This document shows, in pieces, positions 45,164-54,620 of a DNA stretch of 64,000 nucleotides. Source of the stretch: Gemmatimonadota bacterium (GTDB lineage: Bacteria > Gemmatimonadota > Gemmatimonadetes > Longimicrobiales > Gaopeijiaceae); assembly GCA_028875075.1 (NCBI GenBank), contig JAPPGF010000017.1:44585-108584 (forward strand), in the 5' to 3' direction. The position numbers were made by a program, and so were the translations under genes. Position 1 is the first letter of the stretch. Each line of letters starts with the position of its first letter. Below the pieces are notes generated by a model. It saw only the letters and a program-made list of their open reading frames with translations, did no database searches and was not told the origin of the DNA.

Positions 45164-45675
45164 GGCGCGCCTCCCTCGGGCGGCAGCGCCCTCAGCAACG
45201 GCGGACGGTCCTCGACGATCAGCGTGCCCTGCATCACGTGATGGCCGAGCCCGCAGTACTCGTTGCACACGATCAGGTATTCGCCGGCCCGGTCGAAGCG
45301 GGTCGTGAACTGGCTCACGTAACCCGGCACGACCATCGCGTTGGCGTTCGTCTGCACGATCTGGAACCCGTGGATCACGTCGGGGCTCGTGATGCGGAAC
45401 GTGACGTCGCGGCCCCTGGGCACCCGGATCTCGTTGGGCAGGAATCCGAACATGAACGCCTGCATGACGACGGTGGCGCTGCCGTCCTCGTGCACCGTGA
45501 CGCCCGGAGCGCCGAATTCGGCGTCGCTCCTCACCGAGGCCGGGTCGATCGTCTCGACGTGGCTCGGCGGCTGCACGGCCCGGCCGAGCGTCGTGTAGCC
45601 CATCGAGGCCAGGAAGACCACGATGATCGCCCCGGCCGCGCCCATCCAGATCCTCTCGTAGAGATCTACGTGCAC
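45160..45675 (-). CDS. ba3-type cytochrome c oxidase subunit II
   Basis: A 171-residue protein: one N-terminal helix (IWMGAAGAIIVVFLASMGYT) and a cupredoxin domain in the periplasm. The binuclear Cu-A site is seen as the His in VIHGFQIVQ and the pattern CNEYCGLGHHVM with two Cys, Glu, His and Met. It accepts electrons from cytochrome c. The small 54-residue gene is 7 bases upstream; subunit I overlaps by four bases. Confidence 0.95.
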   Translation of the reverse strand: MHVDLYERIWMGAAGAIIVVFLASMGYTTLGRAVQPPSHVETIDPASVRSDAEFGAPGVTVHEDGSATVVMQAFMFGFLPNEIRVPRGRDVTFRITSPDVIHGFQIVQTNANAMVVPGYVSQFTTRFDRAGEYLIVCNEYCGLGHHVMQGTLIVEDRPPLLRALPPEGGAP

Positions 45676-45682
45676 GGCCGCC

Positions 45683-45847
45683 TCACTCGGTCAGCACGCC
45701 CCGGGGGACGAAAACCCAGAAGTACATGATCAGCCAGCCGACCACGAACAGGAGCCCGTAGACGCCGAGGATGGCGAGCGTGCCCTTCGGGTGCCCGCCC
45801 AAGTCGTCGGGGCGCTCGGGCGACGGAGTGGGCCCTTCCCCGCTCAT
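45683..45847 (-). CDS. Cytochrome c oxidase subunit IIa-like small protein
   Basis: A 54-residue single-helix protein (GTLAILGVYGLLFVVGWLIM) with a Pro-rich N-terminus (PTPSPERPDDLGGHPKGT) and a terminal FVPRGVLTE. Size, position as first gene and the KGT-x-LxGxY opening match the subunit IIa seen in Thermus ba3 oxidases, which replaces the first helix of subunit II. ATG 45847 is the only start available. Strong synteny support. Confidence 0.85.
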   Translation of the reverse strand: MSGEGPTPSPERPDDLGGHPKGTLAILGVYGLLFVVGWLIMYFWVFVPRGVLTE

Positions 45848-46063
45848 GGTGCCTCCAGGGTCGTATCGGGAGTTGCCGGCGCCGGGCGGCCGCCCTCTGC
45901 CGGCGGGCCGCCCCTCACGTGGGACGGTCAATATTGCAGCGCCCCGGCGGGCGTCAATACGTTGCATGGACACAGAGAATTCATGCAAGGCCACGACCGG
46001 GTCACACCTCGGGCACTCGGCCGGTCTAGGTCCCGCGGGCGCCGCCCCGGGGGGGAGGAATCC

Positions 46064-49000
46064 ATGGAGCACCACGCGCGCGGGCCGTCGTCCGGGCCCA
46101 GGCGGGGCGCCACGCCCGCGCGGCGGTCCTGGTGGCTCGCGGCCGCGCTCTGGGCCCTGCCGACGCTCCTGGCCGCCCAGCAGCCGACGACGATCACGGG
46201 CCGGGTGACGGACGAGGACGGAGCCCCGCTCGAGTCCGCCGCGGTCCAGATCGAGGGCATGAACGTGGGCGTTCTGGCGGACCGTGAGGGCCGCTACCAG
46301 CTGATCATCCCGGCCTCGCGCGCGGTCGGCCAGGAGGTGACGATCGCCGCCAGGCTGGTCGGGCGGGCCTCGCAGAGCCGGCCGGCCGTGCTCTCGCCCG
46401 GCGCCCAGACCGTCGACTTCGTGCTCCTCGCCGATCCCTTGGAGCTCGAGGAGATCGTCGTGACCGGCGTCGGGATCGAGCTGGAGCGCGCCAAGCTGGG
46501 CGTGACGATCGAGGACATCGAGGCCTCCGAGATCATGCGGAGCAACGAGAGCAACCTGGTCGCGGCGCTCGCCGGCAAGGCTCCCAACGTCGAGGTGACG
46601 AGCTCGTCGGGCGACCCGGGCGGCGGGGCGTACATCCGCATCCGCGGGGCGAACTCGCTCCTGGGCTCGAACCAGCCGCTCTTCGTCATCGACGGGCTGC
46701 CCGTCGACAACTCGACCAACCGGATTGAGGTCTCGACGGCAGGCACGGCCGTCGCGAACCGCGTCCAGGACCTGAACCCCGCGGACATCGAGGACCTTCA
46801 GATCCTCAAGGGCGCCGCGGCCGCCGCGGTGTACGGCTCGCGCGCCGCCAACGGCGTGGTCCTGATCACGACCAAGTCCGGCCGGCCCGGCACGAGCGAC
46901 GTATCGTACTCGCTCACCTACTCGAACGACCGCGTGAACCGCCTCCAGCCCCTGAACACGGCCTACGGCCAGGGCCTGGGCGGCGAGGCGGGAGCGAGCA
47001 CCCCGTTCTCGTGGGGCCCGCTCCTCGGGCCCGGCGCCCGGATCCACGACCACGCGGGCGAGCTCTACAGGACGGGCCACGCCTACGACCAGCACCTCAC
47101 GATGTCGGGGGGGAGCGACCGCACCACGTACTACCTCTCGCTCGGCCGGCTGGACCAGACGGGCGTGCTCCGCGGCCGCTCCGGCTACGAGAGGACGACC
47201 GTCCGGCTCCGGGGGAGCCACGCGTTCCGCGACGACCTCCGCCTGGACGGCAACCTTGCCTACACCGCCTCCTATTCGGAGCTGGTCCAGACGGGCTCCA
47301 ACATCAGCGGCATCCAGCTGGCCGCGCTCCGGACTCCCCCGGACTTCGACAACCTGCCCTACCTGGATCCGGACAACGGGCTCCACCGCTCCTACCGGAA
47401 CCGCTCCCCCGAGACCGTGACGGAGCGGAGGGGATACGACAATCCGTTCTGGATCGCCAACGAGCTCTTGAACACGGCGTCCGTCGGCAGGACGTTCGGA
47501 AACGTCGGCGTCAACTACACGCCCACGTCCGACGTGACGGTGCGCTACACCCTGGGGGCGGACTATTCCGTGGACGAGCGGAGCGCGCTCTTCCCCAAGA
47601 GCACCTCCGACTTCCCCGACGGCCGGCTGATCCGGGCGGACCTGGTCAACCTCGAGGTCGACCACAACCTCACGGCGACGCTCGACCGCGACTTCGGCGG
47701 CGGCGTGGCCGGGAGCGTCACGGTCGGCCAGAACCTGAATCACAGCGAGTTCCGCCGCTACCAGGTCAACGGCCAGAAGCTCCTCCTGGGCACCGACCAG
47801 CTCGACTTCACGGTCGACCAGAGCCCCAACGAGTACACCTCGACGGTCCGCACGGACGGCTACTTCGCCCAGGGCCAGCTGGACCTCTGGGACGAGCTGT
47901 TCCTCACGGGCGGCGTCCGCTACGACGGCTCGAACACCTTCGGCGCGGGGGGCTCGCGCTTCGCGTATCCGAAGCTCAGCGCGACCTGGGATTTCACGGA
48001 CCGCCTGGGCGGCGGCCCGCTCGGCTTCGGCAAGCTCCGCGCCGCGTACGGCGTCGCCGGCAAGCAGCCCCCGGTCTTCTCCAACGTCAACGCGTTCCAG
48101 AAGGGCACGATCACCGACGGCTGGCTCGACCCGAACGGGCTCGAGACGATCTACGGCGGCGCCGAGGGCGTGATCTCGGAGGGGACGCTCGGGAACCAGG
48201 ACATCGAGCCCGAGCGCATCGCCGAGTACGAGCTGGGCGCGGAGCTGGCGTTGTTCGGCAACAGGCTCTCGCTGGGCGTCACGTACTACAGGCAGCGGAC
48301 CACCGACGCGATCCTGGACGTCGACGTCCCGCCGAGCACGGGCTTCGTCAGCAAGTACGCGAACGCCGCCGAGTTCGAGAACGAGGGCTGGGAGCTCACG
48401 GCCGGCCTACAGGCGATCGACCGGCCGGGGCTCGGCTGGTCGATCGAGGGCCAGTGGGCCACCAACAGGAGCTGCGTCCTCGACCTGGCCGGGACCGAGC
48501 AGGTCATGCTCACGGGATTCACGGGGATGAGCAGCTCGGTCGTGGCGCCCAGGAGGGACGCGGGGGGAGCCGTCGCCCAGTGCTATCCCATCGGCGTCTT
48601 CTTCGGCGACGACTTCGTCCGCTTCGGGGCCGGCAACAGGAGCGCCGAGGGCTACGACATCGACGACATGTTCAGCGGCTGGAGGGAGGGCGACGTCTAC
48701 ATCGGCGACGACGGCTATCCGCAGCACGACCCGCGCGAGCGGGTCACGGGGGACCCGAACCCGGACTGGACGGCGAGCCTCCGCAACACGCTGCGGCTGG
48801 GCGAGAACCTCGTCGTCACGAGCCTGATCGACGTCAAGCGCGGCGGCGACATGTGGAACGGCACCAAGGGCGCGCTCTACTACTTCGGCGCCCACCGGGA
48901 CACGGAGCCCTATCACGGCGAGGGGGCGACGGTCGTCTTCGGCCAGAGCAATCCCGGCGCGGAAAGCAACTCGACGCTCGCGGGCGAGCGCGTGGCCGGC

Positions 49001-49342
49001 CCGGGCGCCGGGAGGGCGGTGCCGGTCGACGAGACCTACTTCTACGGCAGCATCGGGAGCGGCTTCACGGGGCCGGCCAGCCAGTTCATCGAGGACGCGG
49101 GCTTCGTGAAGCTCCGGAGCGTCTCGGTCTCCTACGTCCTGGACGACCTGGACTTCCTGGGCCGCATCGGACTCTCGGGCGCGGTCCTCACCGTGAGCGG
49201 CCGGAATCTGAAGACCTGGACCGACTACACGGGGATCGACCCCGAGAGCAACCTGAACGGCCAGACGCTCGGCCGGGGGCTCGAGTACTTCAACAACCCG
49301 CAGACGCGCTCCTTCGTCTTCGGGCTGACGCTGAACCGTTGA
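46064..49342 (+). CDS. SusC/RagA-family TonB-linked outer-membrane transporter
   Basis: A 1092-residue protein from ATG 46064, with GGGGAGGAA upstream. Signal peptide to about residue 38 (WLAAALWALPTLLAAQ). A carboxypeptidase regulatory-like domain at 42-115 (TITGRVTDEDGAPLESAAVQ) is followed by a plug domain of about 130-260 containing SNLVAALAGKAPNVEV, GGGAYIRIRGANSLLGSNQP and LFVIDGLPVDNSTN, the SusC signature. The barrel ends FNNPQTRSFVFGLTLNR. It imports glycans or peptides across the outer membrane using TonB, with SusD as lid. The SusD gene starts 20 bases downstream. Confidence 0.95.
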   Translation: MEHHARGPSSGPRRGATPARRSWWLAAALWALPTLLAAQQPTTITGRVTDEDGAPLESAAVQIEGMNVGVLADREGRYQLIIPASRAVGQEVTIAARLVGRASQSRPAVLSPGAQTVDFVLLADPLELEEIVVTGVGIELERAKLGVTIEDIEASEIMRSNESNLVAALAGKAPNVEVTSSSGDPGGGAYIRIRGANSLLGSNQPLFVIDGLPVDNSTNRIEVSTAGTAVANRVQDLNPADIEDLQILKGAAAAAVYGSRAANGVVLITTKSGRPGTSDVSYSLTYSNDRVNRLQPLNTAYGQGLGGEAGASTPFSWGPLLGPGARIHDHAGELYRTGHAYDQHLTMSGGSDRTTYYLSLGRLDQTGVLRGRSGYERTTVRLRGSHAFRDDLRLDGNLAYTASYSELVQTGSNISGIQLAALRTPPDFDNLPYLDPDNGLHRSYRNRSPETVTERRGYDNPFWIANELLNTASVGRTFGNVGVNYTPTSDVTVRYTLGADYSVDERSALFPKSTSDFPDGRLIRADLVNLEVDHNLTATLDRDFGGGVAGSVTVGQNLNHSEFRRYQVNGQKLLLGTDQLDFTVDQSPNEYTSTVRTDGYFAQGQLDLWDELFLTGGVRYDGSNTFGAGGSRFAYPKLSATWDFTDRLGGGPLGFGKLRAAYGVAGKQPPVFSNVNAFQKGTITDGWLDPNGLETIYGGAEGVISEGTLGNQDIEPERIAEYELGAELALFGNRLSLGVTYYRQRTTDAILDVDVPPSTGFVSKYANAAEFENEGWELTAGLQAIDRPGLGWSIEGQWATNRSCVLDLAGTEQVMLTGFTGMSSSVVAPRRDAGGAVAQCYPIGVFFGDDFVRFGAGNRSAEGYDIDDMFSGWREGDVYIGDDGYPQHDPRERVTGDPNPDWTASLRNTLRLGENLVVTSLIDVKRGGDMWNGTKGALYYFGAHRDTEPYHGEGATVVFGQSNPGAESNSTLAGERVAGPGAGRAVPVDETYFYGSIGSGFTGPASQFIEDAGFVKLRSVSVSYVLDDLDFLGRIGLSGAVLTVSGRNLKTWTDYTGIDPESNLNGQTLGRGLEYFNNPQTRSFVFGLTLNR

Positions 49343-49362
49343 GCCGGCACGCGGAGCGAGCC

Positions 49363-50733
49363 ATGCGACGGCACGGACACCCGCCGGCCCGCGGCGTCCT
49401 GACGGCCCTGCTCCTGACGGGAAGCCTCTGGGCGTGCGACTTCCTCGATCCGATCACCGCCGATCCGAACGCCGTGCCCGAGGCCGCGCTCGACCAGCTC
49501 TTCACCGGGATCCAGGTCAACACGTGGTTCTTCGGAGAGGGCCAGATCTCGCGGCTCGCCGCGCTCTGGACCCAGCAGATGACCGGAACCGACCGGCAGT
49601 TCACCGCGCTCGACGCCTACATCTTCAACGAGCAGGACACCGACACGGAGTTCCAGGCCATCTACACGGGCGGAGGGCTCGTCGACCTGAAGGCCGCGAA
49701 GGCGCTCGCCGAGGAACAGGGCCGGAGCGTCTACCTGGGCATCCTGAAGGTCCACGAGGCGTACCTCTTCGGGATGGCGGCGAGCCTCTGGGGGGACATC
49801 CCCTATTCGGAGGCTGCCGACCCCGCGATCGAGACCCCGGTCCTGGACGACCAGGCCCGGGTCTACGCCGCCGTGCAGAACCTGCTCTCGGAGGCCATCG
49901 GCGAGCTGGGAGGGAGCGGGGGCCCCGGGGGCGCCGACCTGAGCTTCGGAGGGGACCCGGCCACGTGGAGGGCCGTGGCGCGCACCCTCAAGGCCCGGTT
50001 CCACATGCACTGGGCGGAGTCCGACCCCTCCCGCTACGGCCAGGCCATAGCAGAGGCCCGGGAGGGCATCCTGGACGCGGCCGGCAACTGGGAGGCCGTC
50101 CACGGCGCGACGGCCTTCGAGAACAACGTCTGGCATCAGTTCGCCCGCGACCGGTCGGGATACATCTCGGCCGGCGACCACCTGCTGCCGTTGATGCGCG
50201 AGCGGGGTGATCCGCGGATCGCCCAGTACTTCACCGAGGTCCCGGACGGCGGCTACCTGGCCCCGTTCGAGTCGGGGGCCGCGCCGGCGTCGCAGATCAG
50301 CGAGACGGGCCGGGCAGCGCCCGACGCGAACTTCCCGCTCGCGACCTGCGCGGAGAACGCCTACATCCTGGCCGAGGCCCACCACATGAGCGGCAGCGAG
50401 GCGGAGGCCCTCTCGGCCGCCCGCGAGGGCCTGGCGTGCCAGGAGGCCTACTACGGCGTGGACCTGTCCGGCGTCGGGGAGACGATCGGCGCTCTCGCGG
50501 CACCGGCGCTGCTGGACGCCATCCTGGAGCAGAAGTACATTGCACAATTCCTCAACATCGACGTCTGGAACGACTACAAGCGCACCTGCCGACCCGACCT
50601 CGAGCCCCGGCCGGGTGGCGTGCCCGGGCGGTTCTTCTACGGGCTGACCGAGCGGCAGACGAACTCGGGCAACATTCCGGAGCCGGCACAGCAGCCGGCC
50701 AGGAACGACAATGATCCATCGGGCTGCAACTAG
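49363..50733 (+). CDS. SusD/RagB-family substrate-binding lipoprotein
   Basis: A 456-residue surface lipoprotein. The signal peptide ends at the lipobox SLWAC, followed by DFLDPITADPNAVPEAALDQ, the usual SusD opening. The TPR-like region includes LKVHEAYLFGMAASLWGDIP and YSEA, characteristic of the family, and the C-terminal LLDAILEQKYIAQFLN followed by VWNDYKRT is the SusD terminal motif. It binds the nutrient and closes over the SusC barrel. A fragment of a second, related gene lies at 54098-54226. Confidence 0.93.
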   Translation: MRRHGHPPARGVLTALLLTGSLWACDFLDPITADPNAVPEAALDQLFTGIQVNTWFFGEGQISRLAALWTQQMTGTDRQFTALDAYIFNEQDTDTEFQAIYTGGGLVDLKAAKALAEEQGRSVYLGILKVHEAYLFGMAASLWGDIPYSEAADPAIETPVLDDQARVYAAVQNLLSEAIGELGGSGGPGGADLSFGGDPATWRAVARTLKARFHMHWAESDPSRYGQAIAEAREGILDAAGNWEAVHGATAFENNVWHQFARDRSGYISAGDHLLPLMRERGDPRIAQYFTEVPDGGYLAPFESGAAPASQISETGRAAPDANFPLATCAENAYILAEAHHMSGSEAEALSAAREGLACQEAYYGVDLSGVGETIGALAAPALLDAILEQKYIAQFLNIDVWNDYKRTCRPDLEPRPGGVPGRFFYGLTERQTNSGNIPEPAQQPARNDNDPSGCN

Positions 50734-50780
50734 CGATCCCTCGCGGCCCCTTGCACGATCGCACCCCGGACTTGAGGGCC

Positions 50781-50800
50781 CCCGGGACGGCAGTCCCGGG
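50781..50800 (+). terminator. Hairpin downstream of susCD
   Basis: CCCGGGAC, a GGCA loop and GTCCCGGG form a perfect 8-bp stem 48 bases after the SusD stop. No U-tract follows, so it may be a GC-only terminator or an mRNA-stabilising stem. A mutated copy (one stem base changed) occurs at about 54246-54266 beside the SusD remnant. Confidence 0.5.
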
Positions 50801-51054
50801 CCATCAGGAGAACGAACGCGAGACGAGTCGCTGCACGCTTCAGCGCCATGGTTCTTCCCGTGCCCGGTGTTGCCCGGCTAGCCGGGCCGGCACGGGGCAG
50901 CACTGGCGGCAGTGCGGGAGTTCACCCCCTAAGCGATCTGATTATCCGGCCGCCTGATCCTGGTAGCGTGCGCATAGCATGATAAATCACGCCGGCGCTG
51001 CACGGATGGCGCGGGTCCTTACTGTTGAGGAATTCTCAAAGGAGGGGGGAAGCA

Positions 51055-52446
51055 TTGTTCAATCCGCAGACGAGCTACGACGTGATCCCGGGTTACATCA
51101 AGCTGGAGGACTTCCACAAGTATCCAGAGGACTACGTCGTCCACCCGCCCTACCAACGGAAGAACGTCTGGGCGCGCGGGAAGAAACAGGCACTACTCGA
51201 CAGCCTGTTCCGCCGGTACTACGTCCCGAAGATCGTGCTCCGCGAGATCAAGCTGGCCGAAAATTACAAGAAGGTAGAGGTGATCGACGGTCAGCAACGA
51301 ATCCGAGTCGCCCAGGCATTCTACGAGGACGATTTGACGCTACCGCAATCCCTTGAGGACCTGGACAAGTCCCTTCCCGGTCGGAAGTACAGCGAGCTAT
51401 CGGTCAATGTACGAAAGTTCGTCGACAAGACCCTTCAGTACGATGTCGACACGGTGAAGGGAATCGACGACCCGAGGAACCCGGAGCACCAGCAGACGGC
51501 CGCCGAAATCTTCTGGCGTCTCCAGCAGGGCGAGACGCTGAACTACATGGAGGTGGCACATGCCCGGTTGTCGAGCCTTCCCCGAAATTTTGTCGTCAAG
51601 TACGCGGACGACATCAGCTTCGACTACGACAGCTACAGACCCATCGAGAACAACCCCGATACGCATGAATTCTTCCGCACGATCACCCGCCCTAACGACC
51701 GAATGCAGCACCTCGCGATTCTGACCCGGCTGCTGATCCTAGAAGAGCAGGAAGGACCGTCGGATATCAGTGACACGAACGTCAGTCAGTTCATCGAGAA
51801 AGGGCATCACCCTGACGGTATCGGGAACTATTCGTACGAAGACACCGCGCCGGCACGGTCCGCGCTCTCCAATATGCGGACATTCTACCACGTGTTCCGC
51901 AACGATGTAACCGACGGATACGGGATGCGAGAGCTACAGGCGGAGTACGTTATCATCTCCCTGTACCTCCTCCTCCGGCACCTGCGGAAGTACTACGTCT
52001 TCGCCGAACAGGAGGAGAAACTCTTCCGGGCGTTCACGATCTCGTTCGACAAGCGACGCCGTGATCGGCGAGAGGATGACTCTGACATCCAGGTCTTCAC
52101 CTCCTACCGTCAGCAGAGCGGTCGCGAAATCACTATACGGGACCGAGTCATCCGGCAACTCTTCTTTGAGTACGCCGGTGCCGAAGGCGTCGACATTCTG
52201 ACGAAGGACGAGAGGAGACGGTTCAGCGAGAGCGAGCGCATCACGATCTACCGAGCCGTGGACGGAGTCTGCCAAGAGTGCTCGAAGCGCGGGTTACCGG
52301 ATGACGAGGCGAGAGTGCCCTGGTCCGAATACCAATCGGATCACGTCGTGCCGCACTCGAAGGGAGGACCGACTGTGATCGACAACGCCCAAGTGCTATG
52401 CCGGGCCCACAACCTTGCTAAGGGAGCGTCCCGACCCGTTGATTGA
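51055..52446 (+). CDS. DUF262-HNH nuclease (GmrSD-like)
   Basis: A 463-residue protein. I choose the TTG at 51055, which has the very strong AAAGGAGGGGGGA 4-16 bases upstream. The N-terminal DUF262 domain shows PPYQRKNVWARGKKQALLDS (31-50) and the nucleotide-site motif VIDGQQRIR (76-84). The middle 300 residues are helical. The end is an HNH zinc nuclease: CQECSKRG, then SDHVVPHSKGGPTVIDNAQV and LCRAHNLAKG. DUF262-HNH fusions act as type IV restriction of modified phage DNA (GmrSD, BrxU and relatives) or in other defense roles. Single gene flanked by decayed sequence. Confidence 0.88.
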   Translation: MFNPQTSYDVIPGYIKLEDFHKYPEDYVVHPPYQRKNVWARGKKQALLDSLFRRYYVPKIVLREIKLAENYKKVEVIDGQQRIRVAQAFYEDDLTLPQSLEDLDKSLPGRKYSELSVNVRKFVDKTLQYDVDTVKGIDDPRNPEHQQTAAEIFWRLQQGETLNYMEVAHARLSSLPRNFVVKYADDISFDYDSYRPIENNPDTHEFFRTITRPNDRMQHLAILTRLLILEEQEGPSDISDTNVSQFIEKGHHPDGIGNYSYEDTAPARSALSNMRTFYHVFRNDVTDGYGMRELQAEYVIISLYLLLRHLRKYYVFAEQEEKLFRAFTISFDKRRRDRREDDSDIQVFTSYRQQSGREITIRDRVIRQLFFEYAGAEGVDILTKDERRRFSESERITIYRAVDGVCQECSKRGLPDDEARVPWSEYQSDHVVPHSKGGPTVIDNAQVLCRAHNLAKGASRPVD

Positions 52447-52464
52447 CAACGCCGAGCGTTCCCT

Positions 52465-52617
52465 CCTTACTGACGTGACCCCCTGAAACGAGACCAGGGA
52501 GGATGTAGGATACGCCCCCTGGTCCCAGCTACAGGGAGGTCAGCATGGATAGGAAGAGGCACACTCCGGTACTGGGCGGTGTGGCCGGATATGCCGTCCA
52601 CAAACGTGGGACGTGAG
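52465..52617 (+). mobile_element. IS3-family 5' end remnant (OrfA start)
   Basis: TGACGTGACCCCCTGAAACG resembles the terminal repeats of IS3-family elements. It is followed at 52544 by an ATG giving MDRKRHTPV, the usual start of IS3 OrfA, which then leaves frame. A stem GACCAGGG/CCCTGGTC lies between (52491-52526). No further transposase sequence follows, so only the left edge remains. Weak, based on short matches. Confidence 0.4.
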
Positions 52618-53234
52618 GTCAGTGACTCGATAGCCCGACAGGATATCTGGATCACCCATCACATCGGCTCCAACGCGTTCCGGTCTCCGATCGGCATACG
52701 ATGTTAACCGTTCACTCGCTGGTGGCTGGTGGACGAAGGCCCAGGAGTTCGCAGGACTGGAACCGAAGCGTGACAGAGGCTGGCATTCGAGGTGGAAGCC
52801 GGGATCAGTCTTCGTAGGTCACGATGGGACAATGACTTGTTAACACCCTCTGAGATACGTGTGTCACGTATTGTGTGCGAAGGTCGTAAGTCGTGTTACT
52901 GGGACACGCTATCTTCTCCCCTTAGACGGTCGTCATCGTCTCTCCCGTGCTAAGTGAGTGACTTTCACATCTCTCAATTAGCTCTGGCGAGGGCGGATGG
53001 CCACCGTCCTCTCTCGTGGCCATCTGTCAGACGAATACCATCTCAGCACGACCTGGCCTTGCGCCAGTTGGCACGAGCGACCGTGAAGAGCTCTCGACCG
53101 ATGCGACCGTCGCTGGTCTTCGCCTCCCCTAATTCGTGTCGTGCCGGCTGCCTCGCCTCCGTGGGTTTCGATCCATAACTGAGGCGCAGCGTATTTCCGT
53201 TATACCGCGTAGGATTCTATAGCTGCTGGGAGAG
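52618..53234. other. Noncoding stretch between defense genes
   Basis: About 620 bases with no frame I would call a gene. Composition is less GC-rich than core DNA. It looks like eroded sequence, possibly the body of the former insertion element. Confidence 0.4.
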
Positions 53235-53912
53235 TCATTCGTCTCGCGGTTGGATCGCTGCTCGCCGAAGCGCCATCGCTTCCTGGAGTTTTCCCTTCCT
53301 AACGTAGACCTGGTACAGCACGTCCTTCATCAGCTCTAGGAGCACCGCAGAGCGTTGCGGATCCAAACGTGGCAGATGCGGATGCGCGCCATCGTGTCCA
53401 TCGATTATCACTTGTTTCAGAACTCTGAACGTGTCGTCATCGACATGCGCCATCTCCTTGAGATCTCTCAGTTGAGCGAGAACCTTGTCTCCTCCATCGG
53501 CACCGAGATCGGTGGATACCGACTGGACCGTGCGTCGGCACAGTGCGGCGAATCCGTTATAAGCACCGCTGGAATAACAGATTAGCGCTTCACGGAAGTC
53601 ACCTGCCACACTTTCCGGGAGATACTCAAAATCAAATGTCTCCTGGGGGCGCTCGATTTCTTCGTACTGTTCATGGATATGGAAGCGAGAACTGCCAAAC
53701 TCGTGCCTAATTTCAAAGCGCAGAAAAACTGGAGCATTGCAGGAATCGCATCGGTAGACGATACCGATATTTTTCGGCTTATAACGAAAAACAAATTCGT
53801 ATCGCGGAATTGAGACTGCAGAGATGTTGGACTGTACGCCGCAGTGTGGACATTTCAAAGCATAGTGCCGATCGAAGACGGCTTGTGGATTGTTATCTTT
53901 AGTTACGATCAT
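53235..53912 (-). CDS. DUF4145 (HEPN-superfamily) protein with zinc ribbon
   Basis: A 225-residue protein. The N-terminus has a four-Cys zinc ribbon: LKCPHCGVQSN at 20-30 and YRCDSCNAPVFL at 52-63. Residues 100-220 are the DUF4145 helical domain: AGDFREALICYSSGAYNGFA, ALCRRTVQSVSTDLGADG, and the terminal QVIIDGHDGAHPHLPRLDPQ with VLLELMKDVLYQVYV. DUF4145 belongs to the HEPN fold, many members of which are RNases in defense systems. A canonical R-x4-6-H is not obvious here. It sits alone among remnants of mobile DNA. Confidence 0.85.
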   Translation of the reverse strand: MIVTKDNNPQAVFDRHYALKCPHCGVQSNISAVSIPRYEFVFRYKPKNIGIVYRCDSCNAPVFLRFEIRHEFGSSRFHIHEQYEEIERPQETFDFEYLPESVAGDFREALICYSSGAYNGFAALCRRTVQSVSTDLGADGGDKVLAQLRDLKEMAHVDDDTFRVLKQVIIDGHDGAHPHLPRLDPQRSAVLLELMKDVLYQVYVRKGKLQEAMALRRAAIQPRDE

Positions 53913-53969
53913 CTGTTTTCAATCCCGACGTCGATTGTCGCTAGAGCCGAGCGCCGCTTCGAATACCCA

Positions 53970-54000
53970 TGAACCGCCCCCGGTTTCCTGGACAATAGGG
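53970..54000. mobile_element. IS3-like terminal repeat remnant
   Basis: TGAACCGCCCCCGGTTTCCT followed by GGACAATAG resembles the ends of a common IS3-subgroup element. No transposase is attached. It borders the SusD remnant. Confidence 0.35.
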
Positions 54001-54097
54001 CATACGTGGACGCCCTCTAGTGGCGAGCCCGGCTTCAGAACCGAATCGGTGGCAGCCTGGTCACGTACGGTCGTATGTCCGGCGTCTTGATGCAGCC

Positions 54098-54345
54098 CTC
54101 GGAGGCCATCGGCAACCTGGGAGGGAGCGGGGGCCCCGGGGCGGCGACCTGAGCTTCGGCGGCGACCCAGCGGCGTGGAGGGCCGTGGCGCGGACGCTCA
54201 AGGCCCGTTTCCATATGTGCTGGGGCGTGGATTCCAGGGTGGCCCGGGACGGCAGCCCCGGGCCATCGGGAAAACGAACGCGAGGCGAGTCGCTGCACGC
54301 TTCAGCGCCATAGTTCTTCCCGTGCCCGGTGTTGCCGAGGGCGTG
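54098..54345 (+). pseudogene. Remnant of a second SusD gene and its downstream region
   Basis: Bases 54098-54226 match the SusD gene at about 49888-50016 (encoding EAIGELGGSGGPGGADLSFG and ATWRAVARTLKARFHM) with a one-base deletion in the GC-rich tract that breaks the frame. After a jump of about 750 bases in the parent, 54240-54345 matches 50775-50880, the region just after the SusD stop including its hairpin. So this is an internally deleted, frameshifted copy of the susD 3' region. Not functional. Confidence 0.85.
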
Positions 54346-54395
54346 GTAAGGGAGCATTGTATCCTTACTCTGGATACATCCCTCGGGGGACGCCC

Positions 54396-54620
54396 ATGCT
54401 CGCCAAACTGACCTCGAAGAACCAGTTGACGTTACCCAAGGCCGTTACCGCCGCCGTGGAGGCCACCGACTATTTCGACGTGACCACGGAGAACGGCCGC
54501 ATCGTGCTGACGCCGGTCCGCATGAACCGCGCGGATGGAGTGCGCGCGAAGCTCGCCGAGCTCGGGCTCACGGAGACCGACGTAGGGGATGCGGTCGCTT
54601 GGGCCCGGTCGGGTGAGTGA
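54396..54620 (+). CDS. AbrB-family antitoxin
   Basis: A 74-residue protein from ATG 54396. Residues 1-45 (LAKLTSKNQLTLPKAVTAAV, YFDVTTENGRIVLTPV) form the SpoVT-AbrB swapped-hairpin DNA-binding domain. The tail GVRAKLAELGLTETDVGDAV, WARSGE is the toxin-binding helix. Its TGA overlaps the PIN toxin GTG by four bases (GTGA). Expected to repress its own promoter. Confidence 0.92.
   Translation: MLAKLTSKNQLTLPKAVTAAVEATDYFDVTTENGRIVLTPVRMNRADGVRAKLAELGLTETDVGDAVAWARSGE

Noticed and set aside
47011..49362. Upstream extension of the SusD frame through the SusC gene
   Set aside because: Arg/Pro/Gly-rich shadow of SusC; the true SusD start at 49363 has a lipoprotein signal.
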